Shown here one piece after another: positions 61,501 to 64,000 of a stretch of DNA of 64,000 nucleotides (positions are counted from its first letter, which is position 1; every line of letters starts with the position of its first letter). Position numbers and translations under genes: made by a program. The notes below the pieces were generated by a model. The model worked only from the letters and a program-made list of their open reading frames with translations, searched no databases and had not been told where the DNA came from. Location of the stretch: positions 179,142-243,141 of the forward strand of contig NZ_BMXJ01000004.1 of assembly GCF_014651695.1 (NCBI RefSeq), in the 5' to 3' direction. Source of the stretch: Nocardiopsis terrae. GTDB lineage: Bacteria; Actinomycetota; Actinomycetes; Streptosporangiales; Streptosporangiaceae.

Positions 61501-62805
61501 GTCGGCCCTGGCCCGTGCGGTCTCGGGCAGGTCGTCGCCGGTGTCGACGGGCCCTTCGGCGTCGTGGACGATACCGGAGTGTTCGGCGGCCGCGGTGAGT
61601 TCGGTGCGCAGTTCCCCGGCCCGGGCGCGTTCGCGCTCGACGCGCTCGGCGACGCGGGCGGTCTCGCCGCTCAGGCGGGAGATCTCCTCCTCCTGGGCGC
61701 GCACCCGCGCCCGCTGGGTGGCGATCTGGCGGGCGCGTCCGTCGTTGTTCTCCCGCCTGACCTGGAGGGCCTGCTGGTCGCGGAGGGTCTCGTGCTGGCG
61801 CAGGGCGGCGCACTGGGCGTCCAGGCGCTCAGCCTCCTCGGAGAGTTCGGCGGCGCGCTCGCGGGCCCGGTCCCGGGCGGCGGTGGCCCGGTCGAGTTCG
61901 GCGGCGGCCTCGGTGACGGTGCGGGCGTGGGTGTCGGCCTGGTCGGTGGCGGCGGCGACCCGGGACAGCCGGTGCCGGGCGTTGGTCGTCAGGTAGTCGG
62001 CGTAGACGCCGGTGAAGGTCCGGGCGGCCTCGTGGGCCGCGGTGGCGCTGGCGAACCGGCTCTGGACGGCGGCGAGGTTGGCGAAGTCGCGCGCCGCCTG
62101 GTCGACGAGGGCGTCGTCGAGGGGGCTGAGGCCGCCGGTGAGGGTGTGGGAGACCTTCTCCGGGTCCAGGTCCTTGGCCAGCAGGGGGCGGCGCAGGGCA
62201 AGCAGGAGGTCGAGGAGCTGGACGTAGCGCTCTCCCAGCCCGAACAGGCGCGCGTCGACGGCCCTGCGGTAGTCGGCCGCGGTGGAGTGGTGGGCGTCCT
62301 CGCCGAGGGCCGCCTTGAGCTGGCGTTCGGTGAGCGGTCGCCCGTCGGTGGCCAGCAGTCCGAAGTCCACCCCGAGGCGTTGGCCGGTGACGAAGAAGGA
62401 GGGGGTGACGCCGTCGCGGTGGCGGTGTGCGCGCAGGCCGATGACCAGGGTGACGGTCTCGGTGCCCGGGTCGGCGGCGGCCGGGGCGCCGGTTTCCGGG
62501 GTGTCGCCGTCGGCGGCGCGGGCGAACTCCATCCACACGTACCCGTACGCGGACTCGTCGCCCCGGTAGAGGAGGTTGGACTTCATGGTGCGGTTCTGTC
62601 CGCTGAAGGGGTCGAGCCTGCGGGCGTCGGTGTAGCCGTCCAGGACGAAGGGGAACAGCACCTCCAGCGCCTTGGTCTTGCCCGAACCGTTGTGGCCGCG
62701 CAGGACGAGGCGGCCGTCGGCGAAGACGAACTCCTCGTCTGCGTAGTCCCAGACGTTGACGACACCGGCCCGGCTGGGCCGGAAGCGGTCGCTCCTGCGG
62801 GTCAT
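58525..62805 (-). CDS. jetC: TIGR02680-type SMC-like ATPase, Wadjet JetC
   Basis: A protein of 1426 aa. N-terminal Walker A LVLRGHNGSGKTKALEVLF (about residues 33-52). Long coiled coils in the middle are interrupted by a hinge-like region (VRFADDLPEEHGAAVEGALHT onward). The ABC signature KHEQMSGGEKSAAIHLPLF (about 1275) and Walker B RVVALDEAFAGIDDRYKPEL (about 1310) are intact. This is the motor of a condensin-like complex that extrudes loops on invading circular DNA. The ATG overlaps the jetB stop (ATGA) and the stop overlaps the jetD start. Confidence 0.9.
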   Translation of the reverse strand: MTRRSDRFRPSRAGVVNVWDYADEEFVFADGRLVLRGHNGSGKTKALEVLFPFVLDGYTDARRLDPFSGQNRTMKSNLLYRGDESAYGYVWMEFARAADGDTPETGAPAAADPGTETVTLVIGLRAHRHRDGVTPSFFVTGQRLGVDFGLLATDGRPLTERQLKAALGEDAHHSTAADYRRAVDARLFGLGERYVQLLDLLLALRRPLLAKDLDPEKVSHTLTGGLSPLDDALVDQAARDFANLAAVQSRFASATAAHEAARTFTGVYADYLTTNARHRLSRVAAATDQADTHARTVTEAAAELDRATAARDRARERAAELSEEAERLDAQCAALRQHETLRDQQALQVRRENNDGRARQIATQRARVRAQEEEISRLSGETARVAERVERERARAGELRTELTAAAEHSGIVHDAEGPVDTGDDLPETARARADARLDDVRAVRERLAALDRAEDGRVRAETAAARAEDTLGARERECAGAEEELAGLRRTAARNLDGWSERWEIAGPDCLTALRGTLEHYGEPGTPTLAQVFNEQLHDQQLHAAARANGLESEQTRLGEELAAVRREREDIAAERDDAPPADPLRPAPRGDRPGAPLWQLVRFADDLPEEHGAAVEGALHTAGLLTAWIHPDPDLTRQALERAEADVYLLPGADAGTGADAGDGAGSAQPAHTGPTLADLLVPETQDRVPTDTIARVLASVPLAGGDGAPLTELPAGVDTGSRFRLGPLTGAHPKPAAEFIGATNRAQRRRERLEAHDARISELSARYTELGARLARDHELLKDFDRARADLPDATEVVRALRTLEHHSTLLASARAARSETRRDFDAAVAQVDAERRQVRTAAAERAMPTGREDVDAVAAAAGAFRDTARNLHATRAGIADHERDLTGRRDTVARLTEALEGDRADLDRSRTEHQRETEELATLEAAIDAPARELLDQLERAQTELGDVRGRHRGATGEASREHDLAVRSETLRDSGRQSLAQALGTLFEHAAAFAGLTQPAVRAVMGVDTPGTWPAPDQWPAPEEAAQRLLTGRAATVREVLPGTAADLLDGFAGAVGTGEVGEAELKTAGNRMSQALRTFQEALGGDAEGYRVDHEVGASGLVTVHVNDENGRNPVSAFARAVAERVEEQGALLHEEEQGVLEDELLSGIAQQIHDRVRTAKQLVRAMDRDTRARPMSSGTRVGIRWSRSDGLTDHQRQATELVRRDGAGLGPRGLGELRAVLRRMIRDYHATHPRASHKQVLAAVLDYRDWYRFELRLAEPGKDEVTLTKNKHEQMSGGEKSAAIHLPLFAAANALYSSAAPTCPRVVALDEAFAGIDDRYKPELMGLTVTFDLDMFMTGHDLWVHYDTVPMAAHYDMHHDKASHTVSALLMLWDGEQTLDADAGFAGNEELAAELLGIAPTRYVPQSTAGTLLDGAAGQ

Positions 62806-64000
62806 GGCGCGGTTTCCTCGGTTCCTTCGGTCTCGGGCTGCTCTGGCTGGGCGGTGGGCGTTTCTGTCCCGGCGGCGCCGTCGTCGGGCCGGTCGCTCTC
62901 GGGTCGGCCGCTGTCGGACCGGTCGCCGTCGGGGCCGCCACCGTTCTGACCGGCCTCGGGCTGTCCGGCCTCGGGCTGGTCGAGCGGACCGAACGGGAGC
63001 AGGCCGGTGTCGGGGCGTTCGGGCAGCGCGCCCCGGATGTTGCGGTAGCGCAGCGCGGCGGGCGTGACCAGGACCCCGCCCGGGACCGGGCGGACCAGGG
63101 CCAGGTCGGTCAGCAGGGCCAGGGCGGCGTCGAGCAGGCCCTGGGGGTCCTGTTGCCAGGTGGCGGTGAAGGAGGCGGCGCCGAACTCCTCGAACAGGTC
63201 GGCGAGCATGTCCTCCAGGCGTTCGCGCTCCACCAACGGCACCGTGGCGGGCGCCCCGACCGTCGGGACGCGCTCCCCCTCGGCCCAGGCCAGCTCCGTG
63301 ACGATCCCCTCCCGGGGGATCCCGGCGTCGATCCGCGCGACCAGCCCGGGGTGCTCGTGGACGGCGCCCGGGGCGGGCAGGCGGGCCAGACCGGCCCAGG
63401 ACTCCTCGAAGTAGGTGGCGATCTGGGCCAGCAGCAGTCCGGCCGTACGGGTGACGGCGCCTCCCCGGCCCGGGAAGGCCCGGTCGGTGAAGGTGCCGGA
63501 GGCGTCGGCCAGCAGGACCCCCTCCGCGCGGCGCTCCAGCTTCGTCCCGGTGAGGCGGCTCACCTCCTCGGCCGGGCCCCTGCCGCGCAGTGCGGCGGCG
63601 ACCTCGGGTTCGACGTCCGCGTAGTACACCACGGGGTACTCCACCAGCAGGCGGCGGGCTCGCCGGGCGGCGCGTTCGCGCGGGGCGTCCTGGCCGAGGG
63701 CGTCGCTGAGCAGCCCGGAGGCGCTGTGCAGGTGCTGGATCGGCCGGGTGGGCCGGAAGAGGACCTCGCAGATCTCGTGGTCGATGTCGAAGAGCGCGTC
63801 GCCCTGTTCGCCGCCGCGCGCCCAGGCCTCGACGGAGCCGTCGGACAGGTGCAGGGCGCCCCGGTCCAGCAACCAGTGGACGACGTCGACCAGCGCGGCC
63901 TTGTGCGTGGAGTCGGTGGGGTCGTAGCCCAGGCCCTCGATCTGGTTGGCCGAGGGGGTGACGCGTCGGACCAGGTCACCGAGGCTGATCTCGACCTGGG
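62802..64000 (-). CDS. jetB: TIGR02678-type protein, Wadjet JetB, 5' part missing
   Basis: About 399 residues up to the window edge; the start lies beyond 64000. The visible part matches TIGR02678: LGDLVRRVTPSANQIEGLGY, HWLLDRGALHLSDGS, ICEVLFRPTRPIQHL, RRARRLLVEYPVVYYADVEP and ERLEDMLADLFEEFGAASFT. The C-terminal 60 residues are a Pro/Glu/Gly-rich low-complexity tail. In Wadjet this corresponds to the kite-type subunit bound to the kleisin JetA, which should be encoded immediately to the right (TIGR02677). Confidence 0.85.
   Translation of the reverse strand, partial: QVEISLGDLVRRVTPSANQIEGLGYDPTDSTHKAALVDVVHWLLDRGALHLSDGSVEAWARGGEQGDALFDIDHEICEVLFRPTRPIQHLHSASGLLSDALGQDAPRERAARRARRLLVEYPVVYYADVEPEVAAALRGRGPAEEVSRLTGTKLERRAEGVLLADASGTFTDRAFPGRGGAVTRTAGLLLAQIATYFEESWAGLARLPAPGAVHEHPGLVARIDAGIPREGIVTELAWAEGERVPTVGAPATVPLVERERLEDMLADLFEEFGAASFTATWQQDPQGLLDAALALLTDLALVRPVPGGVLVTPAALRYRNIRGALPERPDTGLLPFGPLDQPEAGQPEAGQNGGGPDGDRSDSGRPESDRPDDGAAGTETPTAQPEQPETEGTEETAP

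Noticed and set aside
58474..62949. A 1491-aa plus-strand Gly/Val-rich frame opposite jetC
   Set aside because: Antisense shadow of a gene with intact SMC motifs.
1..64000. CRISPR arrays, rRNA or tRNA genes
   Set aside because: No regularly spaced identical repeats and no recognisable rRNA or complete tRNA sequence were seen on reading; a covariance-model search would be needed to exclude tRNAs fully.

Overview
The window is high-GC actinomycete DNA. DUF397, DUF6879 and HTH-DUF5753 regulators, an STM4015-family protein and frequent GTG starts suggest a Nocardiopsis- or Streptomyces-like organism; the genus is an inference. It is almost wholly accessory DNA: a polymorphic-toxin locus, a small biosynthetic-looking cassette, and a dense anti-phage/anti-plasmid defence island.

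Region 1 (1-7.8 kb): a large secreted-toxin-like protein with an AT-rich, exchangeable C-terminal tip is followed by immunity-type genes (two sharing a VPxxHWWW motif, a frameshifted MORN/YwqK-like gene, a YezG-like gene). Remnants of ISAs1-, IS701- and IS630-type elements lie between them.

Region 2 (7.9-18.9 kb): an STM4015-family LRR protein, a Nudix hydrolase and DUF397/DUF6879/DUF5753 regulators. A cassette of a 54-aa peptide gene, a PP-loop ATPase, a histidyl-tRNA synthetase and an APH-fold kinase-like gene lies behind a readable TTGACA/TAGTCT promoter. An anti-sigma-type ATPase and two more DUF5753 regulators follow.

Region 3 (18.9-27.9 kb, minus strand): a stand-alone HsdR-N-like nuclease, then a three-gene set: SF1 helicase fused to a Vsr-like nuclease; a DnaQ-fold protein with lost catalytic residues plus TerB-like, BRCT-like and membrane segments; and a zinc-motif/coiled-coil protein. 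I do not recognise this set as a named system. A bipartite DNA element (GGGTAAACCC, then GTTAAC exactly 93 bp further on) occurs three times: upstream of the HsdR-like gene, upstream of the helicase, and before the DISARM operon.

Region 4 (27.9-45.3 kb, plus strand): a class 1 DISARM operon, drmD-drmMI-drmA-drmB-drmC, continuing without a gap into a second N6-adenine-type methylase and a Ser/Thr kinase with a TPR-like tail. All seven genes overlap by 1-4 nt. It is followed by a UvrD-type helicase with a ParE/RelE-like N-terminus and a DUF262/HNH (GmrSD-like) protein.

Region 5 (50-54.8 kb, minus): a trypsin-STAND NTPase-membrane-beta-propeller protein with a Trypco1 partner. A gap of about 1.2 kb with a 58-bp palindrome follows.

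Region 6 (56-64 kb, minus): a small membrane protein, a BASS-family transporter, and jetD, jetC and the 3' part of jetB of a TIGR02677-02680-type Wadjet operon, which runs off the right edge. Most genes in regions 3-6 probably sense or destroy incoming phage or plasmid DNA.
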